Of a stretch of DNA of 64,000 nt, positions 22,810 to 36,606 are shown piece after piece (within the stretch, counting starts at the first letter, position 1; each line of letters begins with the position of its first letter). Origin of the DNA: Lepturacanthus savala (Eukaryota; Chordata; Actinopteri; Scombriformes; Trichiuridae); contig CM060477.1 in NCBI GenBank assembly GCA_030544235.1, positions 1,081,434 through 1,145,433 of the forward strand. Reading direction: 5' to 3'. The notes below the pieces were generated by a model. The model was not told where the DNA came from. It made no database searches and worked only from the letters and a program-made list of their open reading frames with translations. The position numbers and the translations under genes are program-made.

Positions 22810-23502
22810 GGATTCAGGGTTGCCAGGTCCGTGTAGTTTAATCCACTTTCCTGTCGCTAAAGTTGTTTGGGAAACAAGTCAACATTCTTCACCATTTTCT
22901 GATATGTTGTGAACAACTAATAGATTAATTGAGAAAATCAAAGTCAAAGTCATTTATGCTACAATTAATAATTGAATTAGAGTTTATATTGAACTTTTTA
23001 TTTATATATATATATAGAATATGACATATTTTAATATTAATAACATTTTATTACTTTATGTATGTATATAGACATATATCTTGCATATGTTTTATATTTT
23101 CTATTATATCTTTTGTATTCAGTAGTTTAATTAGCTGTTTATTAGTTAGTTCAATGTTTCTAATTTAGAATCTCCACAAATAGAATAGAAAACGAATAGA
23201 AGACTTCGACAAATCAAAACATTTTAATGTATCTTATAAATTAATTCCTTATCTTGACAAAATAAATAATTAAAATAATTAATTGGTGATTTGAAGGACT
23301 CAAGTTGGATCAAAGGTATTTTTATATTTTAAAAAAATCTGTAAATTATATTCATTATATTTTACAAAACAGTCAAGAATTCTTTTTCCAAGTTTAAGCA
23401 TAGGTTATTATTTTATTTATTTATAACTTTAGCCTTTACTAAACAAACTAAAACCACAAGTTATGCGATTCCTTCTTTCTCGGACCTGGCAACCCCCGGA
23501 TT
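22810..23502. mobile_element. Candidate non-autonomous DNA transposon, about 683 bp
   Basis: A perfect 15-bp inverted pair GGGTTGCCAGGTCCG (22817-22831) and CGGACCTGGCAACCC (23481-23495) bounds an AT-rich interior. The direct repeat GGATT lies just outside both ends (22810-22814 and 23498-23502), as expected for a 5-bp target-site duplication. No transposase frame. Superfamily not assigned. It sits 540 bp upstream of the snx14 start codon. Confidence 0.6.
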
Positions 23503-24044
23503 AGCCACCAGCCATCTGTCAGGGAAGTTGACGGGACTTAAAGCTGGAAAACATGGAGTAAGAACTTGTTCAATTTGCAGAAAGTGACTTTTAAGCAGCT
23601 CCGGTGACAGAAGAAACGCGCGGCTGCGGATAAATGTCGTTCATTCCATGAAGAAACGCCGTTAAAGCGTCGCTGTGAGTACAAACTTCAGCGTTTTAAA
23701 CACTCCAAGCCAAAGCGGCCGATGCTGCGGGGGAAACGGTGACCGTGTTATCTGGTGACTTCCGGTCGCTCGAAGTGACGGCGGCTGTTAAAACACCAAC
23801 AGAAACTTCCAGACGCTTCATATTGAAGATATTTACTATCCTGAACTCTCAGTTTTAGATAATTTAACCAGTTTAAGAATTTAACAGCCGCCGTTACCAC
23901 GGCAACCGCGGCACCAGATAACACGGTCACCGGTTCCAACGCAGCACCGGCTAACTGCCGCTGTCAGTCCCCATAACTTTCATGCGTTGATTAAATTAGC
24001 GGCGATATTGATCGTCTGGTCACTTCCGGTCCGCAGGTCAGACG
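23503..24044 (+). promoter_or_regulatory. snx14 promoter/5' UTR region with hairpin and ETS motifs
   Basis: CpG-containing sequence with ETS-type cores at about 23757-23765 (ACTTCCGGT) and 24021-24029 (CACTTCCGG). A large imperfect inverted repeat spans 23738-23931. These fit a housekeeping-type promoter. The transcription start and any untranslated first exon cannot be placed. Confidence 0.5.
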
Positions 24045-24193
24045 ATGGCGGGAGTTTTAACGCATTTGGAGAATTTGAGGCTGAAGATTGACGTCCTGAC
24101 AGAAGCTGGACGTCAATATCCGGTTTTCTGCTTCCTGGGACTGACGATGGTTTCCATGACGGTGCTGCTCAACAGGTGATAATAAACCTTATC

Positions 24194-24252
<59 letters not shown>

Positions 24253-25815
24253 TAATGTACTTTTACTGGGTTACCTTAACTAGACATTGACTCATATTTC
24301 TTTACTTTTAGTACGTTTAGCAGTACTTTTAACTACATAAACTCAGAATTCTTATGCATTTTTACTGCAATACTTAAACTACATAGACACAAAGTACTTT
24401 TCCTGAAGTAGGATTTCATGCAGTAATTATATTTCCTGCCTGGTACTAGTATTTGTCTGAAATATCAGACATCACATGACCAGAGATACACAGATAGTGT
24501 CATAGAATACAAAATACAATATAATACAAGATAGATATGCTATATTGGATGGATTGAAGGATCAATTATTGCACATGTAGATTATTGCACATGTAGATTA
24601 TTGCACATGTAGATTATTGCACATGTAGATTATTGCACATGTAGGTTATTGTAGGTAAATGTGTATATTTTAAATAGTGTTGTGTATTTTATCTTGTTAT
24701 TCATCAGTGGAGTTGATAATTATCACCCTGCTATGAACTCTATATGCATCACATCAGCTGCATTAATGTCACTATGTCTGACTGCATTATCCCTGTCTAA
24801 TAATAATAATAATAATAATAAATAATAATAAACTAAGTGTAACTACTGGAGGTGGTTTTCCTCCTTTAACACTACAGAATCTAAACTAGTTCAGGAAGAA
24901 ATTTGTCAATGAGCCACTGTTGATGTTCACATTATTATAAACTAAACGACTAAATCTTTATTTTATATATATATATATATATAAATATATATAAATATAT
25001 ATAAATATAAAGTCGTCAGACTCCTGTTTTTATTTGAGCTTCAAACCCTCCAGAGAACACGAGACACTGATTCAGGAGCTGATAGGAAATTCTTCGGTGT
25101 CACGTTGATGCGTGAAACTCAACAACAGACGGCGCTCTGTCCGGCTGTTACCGTCGCCATGGCAACGCTGTCACCGACAGGAAGATGAGAGTGTGTTTCC
25201 ACGCTATCCTCTGTTCTGAATTTCTGCATTTTTTTAAACGGGTGAAGATGGTCGTTATTATCAGCCAATCAGGGACAGAGTTTGGCGGAGTGGGCGTCGG
25301 CTTCAAACTACCCAGTGTTACAGATGCATAATTAAGTTCTATAATAGAGAATATCAGACCTTTTGATATGAGTCTAACCTTAATATACAAGAAGGAAACT
25401 TCTGATATGATCAATATTATCATGATTATGATGAACAGAGCTTAACTCCTCATTCTAAACGTTGTAGTTGCAGCTCGTGCAGTGATTCCAGTTAATTTGA
25501 TCTAATAATAATAATAATGATGTGATATTTCAGGTATATCCACATCCTGATGGTGTTCTGGTCCTTCCTGGCTGGAGTCATCACCTTCTACTGCTCTCTG
25601 GGTCCAGAGTCTCTCTTCCCAAACGTCTTTTTCACCATCAAGCCCAGAAACAAAGTGAGTCCACGTCCGTTTATTTCTGCGTTTTGTCAAAGCGTTTTGT
25701 TTTATTTGGTTTTTATTTGATTTTCTTCTTCTCTCCTCCAGAGGAAGGAGCAGGAGTTGTTTCCTCTGGGAAACAGCTGTGCTGTTTGTGGGAAGGTGAA
25801 GTGCAAACGGCATCG
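24045..25815 (+). CDS. snx14: snx14 exons 1-3: membrane anchor
   Basis: Exons 24045-24175, 25534-25654 and 25742-25815 encode residues 1 to about 109. Two hydrophobic segments are seen, [15 protein letters not shown] (about 29-43) and [19 protein letters not shown] (about 48-66), matching the N-terminal ER anchor of the SNX13/14/25 group. The Cys-rich [13 protein letters not shown] follows. Codons are split at LLN|R and KRH|R. Confidence 0.94.
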
Positions 25816-28800
25816 GTACGTTAACATATGCAGAAAAACATCTGGAAACATGTTTTGTGATGTCATTAGGCTCATGAATATTAATGAGACCTGAGTGAAG
25901 CTTTAATCAGATCAGATCTTGTTGGTGACAGTTACTTTCATTATGGATATTTTTTTGAGTTTTATATCAGAAAATGCTCAAAACCTCCATTTTTCCATCA
26001 GGTGTCTGGATTCTGGACAAAAAACCACAGACTTGATTTAAAAAAAGAAGTTTAAGAACCTGTAAACTTCTATAAAAACAATGAGGAAGGATGATGAGGA
26101 AAATACTAAAACAACTTTTTGGGGAGCTGCGGTGCGTTCAGGGACCTGTGCAGAAAATTAGTTTAGTGAGGTACTGAGTGCAATAATAAATTATATTTGT
26201 GTGCAAATGAACAACAAGAACACTGCCGTTAAACACAGTTTATAAATAAATGAATTCAGGCCCAGGTTCTGTTCTGTTAGGTGACAGTCCTGGGATTTCC
26301 TGAGGGTCTGTGAACGCATCATGGAGTAAGATGCAGCAGGGTGGTTCTGAAAGAAGAAAAGATGCAGCAGTCGTGAACTTTTCTTGCAGAATGTGTTTTG
26401 TGTTAGTGCATGCAGAATGTGAACCCAGCTGTGATGCGTTCAGGGAACCTCCTCCAGCTGTGATGCGTTCAAGGAACCTCCTCCAGCTGTGATGCGTTCA
26501 AGGAACCTCCTCTAGCTGTGATGCGTTCAGAGAACCTCCTCCAGCTGTGATGCGTTCAAGGAACCTCCTCTAGCTGTGATGCATTCAAGGAACCTCCTCC
26601 AGCTGTGATGCGTTCAGGGAACCTCCTCCAGCTGTGATGCGTTCAGAGAACCTCCTCTAGCTGTGATGCGTTCAGGGAACCTCCTCCAGCTGTGATGCGT
26701 TCAGGGAACCTCCTCTAGCTGTGATGCGTTCAGGGAACCTCCTCTAGCTGCGATGCGTTCAGGGAACCTCCTCCAGCTGTGATGCGTTCAGGGAACCTCC
26801 TCCAGCTGTGATGCGTTCAGGGAACCTCCTCTCATATTCTGCATTAATCTTCTTTCCAGTCCGACGCTGCTGCTTGAAAACTATCAGCCATGGTTGGACC
26901 TGAAGGTGAATTCAAAGGTGGACGCTTCCATAGCAGAGGTCTGTTCCTCTATGATATTCATATATAATTATAATAATTATAACATATAATTTAACCTGAT
27001 CGTCTATTTACTGTCTCTGACCTGCAGGTGTTTGAGTTGGTCCTGGAGAACTTTGTGTATCCCTGGTACAGGTGAGAATGAGCCACAGTTTAATGTCTGC
27101 AGGTGGTTGTTGTGATGTCACAAACACACACCTGATCTGATTGATCCTCCTGATTTCAGGGACATCACAGACGACGAGGCCTGTGTGGATGAAGTGAGGA
27201 TGACGTTCCGCTTCTTTGCGTCGGTGCTGGTCCGAAGAGCCCAGAAGGTGAAGATCCACGATCAGCTGATCAGTTTGAGATCAGCTGATCTGTCTGAGAT
27301 CAGCTGATCAGTCTGAGATCAGCTGTTTTCTCTGAAATCTCTAAATATAAAAATATAAATATAAAAAAAACGATTCCTGCTACTTCATTTGTGCGTGATG
27401 TAAGAATATTGCTGGAAAAGTGTGAGTTTGTCTTTAATTTGTGTGTTTCTCTGTTTCCAGGTGGACATTCCTGCTGTGTTCGCTGACAAAGTGATGAAAG
27501 CGACAATGAAACACATCGAGATTATCGCAAAAGCTTGGGAAAAAGGTGAGACAAAGGCGGAGGGATACGTGTTTCAGAGGTGGAGGGATACAAGTTTAAA
27601 GGCGGAGGAATACATGTTTTAGAGGCGGAGGGATACGAGTTTTAAAGGTGGAGGGATACGAGTTTTAAAGGCGGAGGAATACATGTTTTAGAGGCGGAGG
27701 GATACAAGTTTAAAGGCGGAGGGATACGAATCGTAGAGGCAGAGGGATACGAGTTTTAGAGGCGGAGGGATACAAGTTTAAAGGCGGAGGAATACATGTT
27801 TTAGAGGCGGAGGGATACGAGTTTTAAAGGTGGAGGGATACGAATCGTAGAGGCAGAGGGATACGAGTCTTAGAGGTGGAGGGATACGAGTCTTAGAGGT
27901 GGAGGGATACGAGTCGTAGAGGTGTAGCGATACATGTTTTAGAGGCGGAGGGATACGAGTCGTAGAGGTGTAGCGATACATGTTTTTGAGGCGTAGGGAT
28001 ACGTTTTGACCCCCTCTGTGTGTTTCAGTGAGGAGTGCTGAGGGCCTGCAGCAGGCGGCTCTAGAGGAGTACGGCGGCGACCTCCACGTCGCTCTACGCA
28101 GCCGTAAAGACGAGCTGCTCTACCTGAGGAAACTGACGGAGATGATGTTTCCCTACGTCATCCCACCCAAAGCCACCGACTGCAGGTGAGACGTCCAAGC
28201 AATAGGGATATCTCTGGCTCTGCTTCTTCATCTAACGTCCAGCGTTTCAGGTGCTGCCCCCGTGTGGAAGACGAAGTAAAACAGGAGCATTTCTTGATTA
28301 TCCGTGATTTTAAAACTAAATAGTTCCTCCCCGGCTGATAGCATAGATCTGGTAAAGGTCCAACGTGTGTGTCCAGGTCTCTGGCTCTGCTGCTGAGGGA
28401 GGTGATGGCCGGATCCGTCGTCCTGCCAACGATGGACTTCATGGCCGACCCTGTGAGTAGGAAATAAAAACTTCAATAAATAATTAACTGTGGTTAAATG
28501 AGGTAAAATAAACCTGTCTATTTATTTATCAGGACACTGTGAACCTGATGGTGCTCATATTTGTTGACGACACTCCGGTAAGAACCTGTTTGTATTAATT
28601 CAATTTAACTTTATTTAATCAGGTCAGTGACGTGGATGTAGTTTAATTTGCTGACAGCTTCTACAACCTGTGTGTTTGCAGCCTGAAGAAGCGACAGAAC
28701 CTCCGTCCGTCCTGGTTCCGTTTCTACAGAAATACGCAGACGTCAGCAACAAAAAGGCGTCTGTGAGTATCAGACGGAGCAGAACGGGTCTGATTCCTGT

Positions 28801-31800
28801 TCAATACGACTCAGCTGGGCTTTTATTGACTTTAATGTTTAAACGACGACAAAAACAGGAGAAAATCTGATTCATAGAAGACGTTTTTGCATCTTTGTTC
28901 CTGCTCATGTGTTTAAAATACAGTAAAATACACTTTAATATAATAAATAAAAGCTGCATTTAACATTAAATACGAGTAATGAATTTAACTTCCATAGTAA
29001 ACTAATACTTTTCTATTATTTCTCATCCATTAACTCTATTTATTCAAGATTTATTCACTAAAAGCTCCATTTTCCAACATTTACCCATTTAAAATAATGC
29101 GATTTTAAGTCTATGAGACTCATTTTATACTTAAACAGTTTTTTATTCTAAAGACATGAATGTAAACGTCTTAGACAAAAGGTTTGAAGCAAATAAAATG
29201 AAGTTTCTTCTGCTTCCTGTCACATGACGTCATAAAGAGTCGTTTTATTTATTTAGATTATTCTGGTTTTCAACCCTGATGTGTTTATATCTATTTAATC
29301 ATTAAAGTCTGTAGAATAATCCCCTAAAAATAATTCTGTACATGAGATAAATAGTTTTTTTATGGGCAAATATCTGCAACTAAAATGCAGAGAATGAAAT
29401 AGACATAAAATCTTTGCTGCTGCAGCTTTAACTTGTGGATGTTCAGCATCTTTTCTGCATCACGACATGTTAAATGCGTTCAGTAACGGTTCTGGAGCAG
29501 CAATAATTACTAAATGTTCCTCCTGTGGTTCTGCAGGTGCTGAAACTGGAGCTGAAGGAGATCAGGGAGCAGCAGGACCTCCTCTTCAGGTTCATGAACT
29601 TCCTGAAACAGGAAGGAGCCGTTCACGTTCTGCAGTTCTGTCTCACTGTGGGTAAGAAAGTCTGCAAAATCACAGCTCTGCTGCTTATTTCCTCTCTGCA
29701 CGGAGCTGCTTCTCCTTTATCCTGAGGTTTTCATGCATTAAATCCTGGAAAACCTCCTGGAAAACCTGGAAAGTTATTAAGGAACAAACCTAAAAAGACC
29801 TGGAAACTACCAGCCAATCAAATCAGACTTTTCAGACCACATTTTTCAGACTTTTTAACTTGATATTTATTAAATCTGCTGTTTCTGCTGCAGAGGAGTT
29901 CAACGATAAGATCCTGAGTCCAGACCTGAGCGACTCTGAGCTGCGGCGGCTTCACAGCGAAGTCCTGAACATCTACGAGACGTACTGTCTGGACGAGAGC
30001 ATCGACAAGATCAGCTTCGACCCGTTCATCGTGGACGAGATCAGGAACAGTGAGAAAAAAAAAAAACGGCTTTATTGTGGATGAAAACATAGAAAACTGT
30101 GTTAAATTTGTCAGTTTCAGTCCTGGAATTTTAGTCTAGTTTTAGTTTTTCTTCATTCTCTAACAGCAGGTTGATGTTAATGCTTATATTATTGGTAGGA
30201 ACCTTTGTTTAGTTCCGTGTGACACAGGGACATGTTTTGAAGTGACACCACCAGTTATTGAATGTTCCCTACACACTAACAGTTTAATAAAGTTTAATAA
30301 CCAGCAGGTTAAAACTGGCGTCGCTGCATTTAGTGCCGACAGCTCTGATGGATGTCATTTAAAAAATAAAATAAAATAGATTTGATCTTTTGAACTTATG
30401 AACACTGATGTAGTTTTACTCTTCTAGACTCCAGATGTTCTCACTGATCTTATTCTGACAGTAAAATCATTTCTTTTCCTCCGTTTTACAACCTTTTCTT
30501 GTTGTGTGTAATTCCTGTCGCTGCCACAAGGAGGCGACACTCGTTATATTTAACCAGAACCTCATTAACTCTAATGTTGTTCAGCTTTTTGCTGTAAAAC
30601 ACTAATGATAGAATGAGTCTCTGCAGCAGTTTGTGTGTTTTTCTGCAGATTTACTGTTTGTTATGTGATGATTAATCTTTGATTTGATGAAAACAGGAGA
30701 TTTTCTCTGGAAATGAACCTTTCTGTCTGTGGATTGATTTATTATTTATCTGTTTATCTTTGATGTTTAGTGGAAAGAAGCTGTTTTTATGTGACTCTTT
30801 AACATTTTCATTATATTTAATCTGCTGCTTTAATGTTTAGTTTTAACATTTTATTTCTAACCTTCATATTAGCCCAGTGTTTCATCTTTATTTTATTGTT
30901 TCCTGTCTCCTGCCAGTCGCTCTGGGTCCCTACGTGGACGTAGTGAAGCTGCAGACGATGCGCTGCCTGTTTGAAGCCTACGAACACGTCCTGTCGCTAC
31001 TGGAGAGAGTTTTTACTCCCATGTTCTGTCACAGTGACGAGGTGAATTATTCACTTATCAGATAATTCAATGTGATGAAGATGACTGTTTATCAGCTGTT
31101 ACACTGACTGTTTATCAGCTGTTAAACTGACTGTTTATCAGCTATTTATCAGCTGTTAAACTGACTGTTTATCAGCTGTTTATCAGCTGTTTATCAGCTG
31201 TTTATCAGCTGTTTATCAGCTGTTTTACTGACTGTTTATCAGCTGTTTTACTGACTGTTTATCAGCTGTTTATCAGCTGTTTTACTGACTGTTTATCAGC
31301 TGTTTTACTGACTGTTTATCAGCTGTTTATCAGCTGTTTTACTGACTGTTTATCAGCTGTTTATCAGCTGTTTATCAGCTGTTTATCAGCTGTTTTACTG
31401 ACTGTTTATCAGCTGTTTATCAGCTGTTTATCAGCTGTTAAACTGACTGTTTATCAGCTGTTTTACTGACTGTTTATCAGCTGTTTATCAGCTGTCTAAT
31501 GCTGATCTTGTTTCCTTCAGTATTTCAGACATCTGTTGATGGGAGCTGAGTCTCCGACCAGAAACAGCAGAATCAGCAGGTTCGTGATTCATCAACGTTT
31601 CATCATGTTTCACAATATTTTCTACAAATAAAACTGGACCTGAATTTCAAAATGTTCACTTCAAGACACATAACAATGTGTCCTATTCAGAATAAATTGT
31701 CCAGATTTGGGTCTTGATGCAGCAACGTGAGGCAGTGAAGTTATTAATGAGCCACAAAGGTGGAAGACAATGTCCATAAATGGTCAAATTAATATGAAGT

Positions 31801-34800
31801 AGCAGGAACCAGCAGAACCAGCCTGATCCACCAGGAGGAGACATGAACGTAGAGGTTCTTCTCTGGTCTGATCCAGGAACGCGTCGAAGCGAGGGGAGAC
31901 GTTCGGGATCAGCAGGATCGGCAGCAAACTGAAGGGAGTGTTCAGGAGCACGACCATGGAGGGAGCCATGCTGCCGCCCAGCTCCATCAACGACCTGGAC
32001 GACGACGCCGTGAGTCGCTGCAGCGTTTAGCGTTAGCCACCAGGAATCTAACCAGGAACTACTAGTTTATAACCACCAGGAATCTAACCAGGAACTACTA
32101 GTTTATAACCACCAGGAATCTAACCAGGAACTACTAGTTTATAACCACCAGGAATCTAACCAGGAACTACTAGTTTATAACCACCAGGAATCTAACCAGG
32201 AACTACTAGTTTATAACCACCAGGAATCTAACCAGGAACTACTAGTTTATAACCACCAGGAATCTAACTACTAGTTTATAACCACCAGGAATCTAACTAC
32301 TAGTTTATAACCACCAGGAATCTAACTACTAGTTTATAACCACCAGGAATCTAACTACTAGTTTATAACCACCAGGAATCTAACTACTAGTTTATAACCT
32401 CCTCCTCCTCCTTCTCCTCTTTCTCCTCCTTCTCGTTCTCCTCCTCTTCCTCCTCCACCTCCTCCTCCTCCTCCTGCTCCTCCTCCAGGTGGAGGAGGCG
32501 ACGGTGGTGATGGAGGACGACACCCCAGCGGAGCCGAGCAGCGTTCCAGGAACCCTGAGGAACCTTTCAGCCTGGAGCATCTCCATCCCGTTCATCGACA
32601 TCTACGACGATGAGGTGAAGAAGGAGCGAGTCCCGGTGTTCTGCATCGACGTGGACCGCAACGACCGCAAGGAAGGTGGGTCACAACCAGCTGACCTGAC
32701 CCAGTTCACGTCAGATCTGAACCGGTTCATGTCTGATCTGATCTGACCGGGTTAACCTCCAATCTGATCCGGTTCACATCCGGTCTGACCGGGTTAACGT
32801 CTGATTGAGTTAACGTCCGTTCTGACCCGGTTCACGTCTGATCTGACCCGGTTCACGTCTGATCTGACCCGGTTCATGTCTGATCTGATCTGACCCGGTT
32901 CACGTCCAATCTGACCCGGTTCATGTCCGGTCTGACCGGGTTAACCTCCAATCTGATCCGGTTCACGTCCGATCTGACCGGGTTAACGTCTGATTGAGTT
33001 AACGTCCGATCTGACCCAGTTCACGTCCGATCTGACCCGGTTCACGTCCGATCTGACCCAGTTCACGTCCGATCTGACCCAGTTCACGTCCGATCTGACC
33101 CAGTTCACGTCCGATCTGACCCGGTTCACGTCTGATCTGACCCGGTTCACGTCCGATCTGACCGCGTTAACGTCCGATCTGACCCGGGTTCACGTCTGAT
33201 CTGACCCGGGTTCACGTCTGATCTGACCCGGTTCACGTCAGACCTGACCCGGTTCACGTGGGATCATCGGTTTCATGTGTTTCGTTTCCTGTCTGTGTCC
33301 CAGTCGGCCATGAAACAGAGAAGTGGTCGGTGTTCAGGAAATACCTGGAGTTCTACGTCCTAGAGTCCAAACTCACCGAGTTCCACGGTAACGACGTCAT
33401 CAAAGTCACTGACATCAAAGCTGCTTCTGTTCTTTTCTCAAATCGTTTCCTCGTATTCATGAATATTTTTTCAGGCACGTTTGCCGACGCTCAGCTTCCC
33501 TCCAAAAGAATCATCGGACCAAAGAACTACGAGTTCCTCACGTCCAAACGGGAGGAGTTTGAGGAATATTTACAGGTATTTATCTCTGAACCGTGAAGTT
33601 TCACCGTATTTAATTAGATTCTAGACATTTCTGCTTTAGACAAGCAAAGAAAACTTAATTATGAAGATCAAAGGATGAAAGAAAATCGATAATTAAAGTA
33701 ACATTTTACAGTTTGTAGTGACGATTATGAGTCTTTGATGTTGACATGTGTGTGTGTCCGTGTGTGTGTGTGTGTGTGTCCGTGTGTGTCCATGTGTGTG
33801 TGTGTGTCTCCATAGAAACTCCTGCAGCATCCTGAGCTCAGTAACAGTCAGCTTCTAGCAGACTTCCTGTCTCCTCACAGCATGGAGTCTCAGTTCCTGG
33901 ACAGAATGCTGCCTGATGTTAACCTGGGTCAGAGTTCACTCTAATATTAACGTTATTATTACATTATTATTAACGTTATTATTAACATTATTATTACATT
34001 ATTAGTGTTATTTACATTATTCATATTATTCAAAATATTCTCATGCACATAATTCTTATTATTCAGATACGTTACATTATTCTCATTATTATTTATTATT
34101 ATTTATTATTATTTAATCCATATTCTCATAATTCACATTATTCTCATTAATCAGATAATTCACATTAATATTATTTTCATTCTCTCTTTCATAATAACTC
34201 ACATTATTCATAATATTCACATTATTCTCATATTATTGTCATTATTATGATTATTTCTATATTATTCATATTATTCACATTATTTCTATAATATTTTTAT
34301 TATTATAATTCATATTTTCATAAATCACATTATTCTCATTTTATTATTCATATTATTCTCATTACTTATATTATTTCTGTAATATTATTCTCATTATTTA
34401 TTTATTATTTATCTAATTCATATTATTTTATAATATTATTTCTATAATATTATTCATATTATTTCTATATTATTTGTATAATATTATTCTTATTATTTCT
34501 ATAATATTATTCATATTATTTATATATTATTTGTATAATATTATTCTTATTATTTGTATAATATTATTCATATTATTTATATAATATTATTCATATTATT
34601 TATATAATATTATTCTTATTATTTATATCTCTGGCTGCATTAGTTTTTTATTTTTTCCACTAATTCACATTTTTTACTTTTTGTGAATTGTTTAATCAAG
34701 ATTTATTTTTTCATAATTATTTTTTATTTAGTTCATGACAATTTAACGACACTACAACTATAAAAATGTACATTTGTTAAAAATAAAAAAGTAAAAACGT

Positions 34801-36563
34801 TTTTTTTATTTTAGAGAAAAACTGTAAAAATTCTGTTTGAATTTAATTTTATTAGTTTGACAGAAACTGAGATTTTCTTTTTATCTAAATGTCTCCAGAT
34901 GTCATTAATACAGTAATTACTGCTGTTTTTATTATATGATATTTTTATTATTATTATATATTATTATTTATTCCAGTTTTATTGTTTCACAGGGAAGATT
35001 TTCAAGTCTGTTCCAGGGAAGTTGATGAAGGAGGTGAGCTGAGATTCTGCTGATTCTAGTGTTTCTGATCAGCTGATCGGATCAATACATCCTCCATCGC
35101 TGTTAAATATCAGCTCATATTGATCCTGATGGGAAAACAGACCCATTCTCTGTTTTCTGCTTGTTTGAGCCGACATGCTGCAAATGTTTAGAATGTTTTT
35201 AATACATTTAATGGTCTGAATAATAGATTTTATTATCTGTCTATTTTAGCATATTAAAAAAAACACTGAATTAAATTAAAAACTGAATTAAATTCAAGTT
35301 CAATATTTTAGTTGATGATTTTTTTAACCTTCAGTTGTGAGATAATGATGCTCACATGTCAAATGACCACGAGTAAACACGATAACCAGGTCATGTGACC
35401 TCATAAATTATATGCCCTTCAAAATAAAAGCCTCTAAGATTTTATATCACAGCTTTTTGGGGGAAAAAATGAAGATAAAGTATCTTTAATAGAGGGTTAA
35501 ACTTTATATAAATGGTCTTGAATTTAACTAGAAACCTGTAGGAACTTTTTAAATAATTTATATTTATTTATTAAATAATTCTGCATAATTTCAGTGTAGT
35601 TTCAGAGGATTAAAGAGGCAGCGTCTTGGTGATAAATCACCTCCAGGTATCATCATCCATTCATGATAATTCACTGATAATCAGCTGCCAGATACGACTC
35701 TGACTGCAGAATAAACATTTCTGATAAAACTAGTTGAGCCTGAATAATCTGCATGTTTAGTTGCTGAAGTCATGTAGAAACTCCTGAAAACTTCAAGGAA
35801 TAAATATTGAACTCCCAGAAACTCAACTAATCAATGTTTGTCCGTACGTTTTGATATTTGGAGATAGTTCCTTTGCAGAAAATATGTTCTTTCCTTTAGT
35901 GAAGACAAAAAAATCCTCATTCAGCTTTTCCTGCATGTGTCACGTCCAAATATGGTCACATCCTTTGTGTCAGCAACCAATCAGGAAGCTGCAAAGCTTC
36001 CTCTGTTTTCCTTAATATATGTTGGTGATTTTAGGAGATAATATCAAAAACCTGGAAAATAAGAGTCAAATGTCCTGGAAATTATGTCTTTTATTATTTC
36101 ATGTATTAACTTTATTTCCACTGTTGTTAGAATACATGAGTGTGATTTAAAGAGGCTGAATTTAACTTTATTGTCATTATCCTGGATGACAAAGTATTTT
36201 CGTTTTTCTTTTGTCGTCAGAAACATTTCTGCTGATTATCCTGGTTCTTTCTCCAGGAAACGTGGAGGAGAACGTTGTGTAAATGTATGAAAATAAATAA
36301 TGTGTGTTTTGCAGAAAGGACAGAACCTGGACCCTTTCATCCAGTCCTTCTTCAACTCGTGCGAGTCGCCCAAACCGAAACCGAACCGGCCCGAGCTGAC
36401 CATCCTCAGCCCCACGGCCCAGTACAACAAGAAGGTACAACCCAGGAATTAGACCGCACCCGCTCAGATACGACAGGGAAACGCCACCGAACGACTGACT
36501 CAAGGAAACTCTACTGTTCAAAAACATGTTTTTATCAGATTTGAGTTTCCTCAGTTTGTGCGA

Positions 36564-36606
<43 letters not shown>

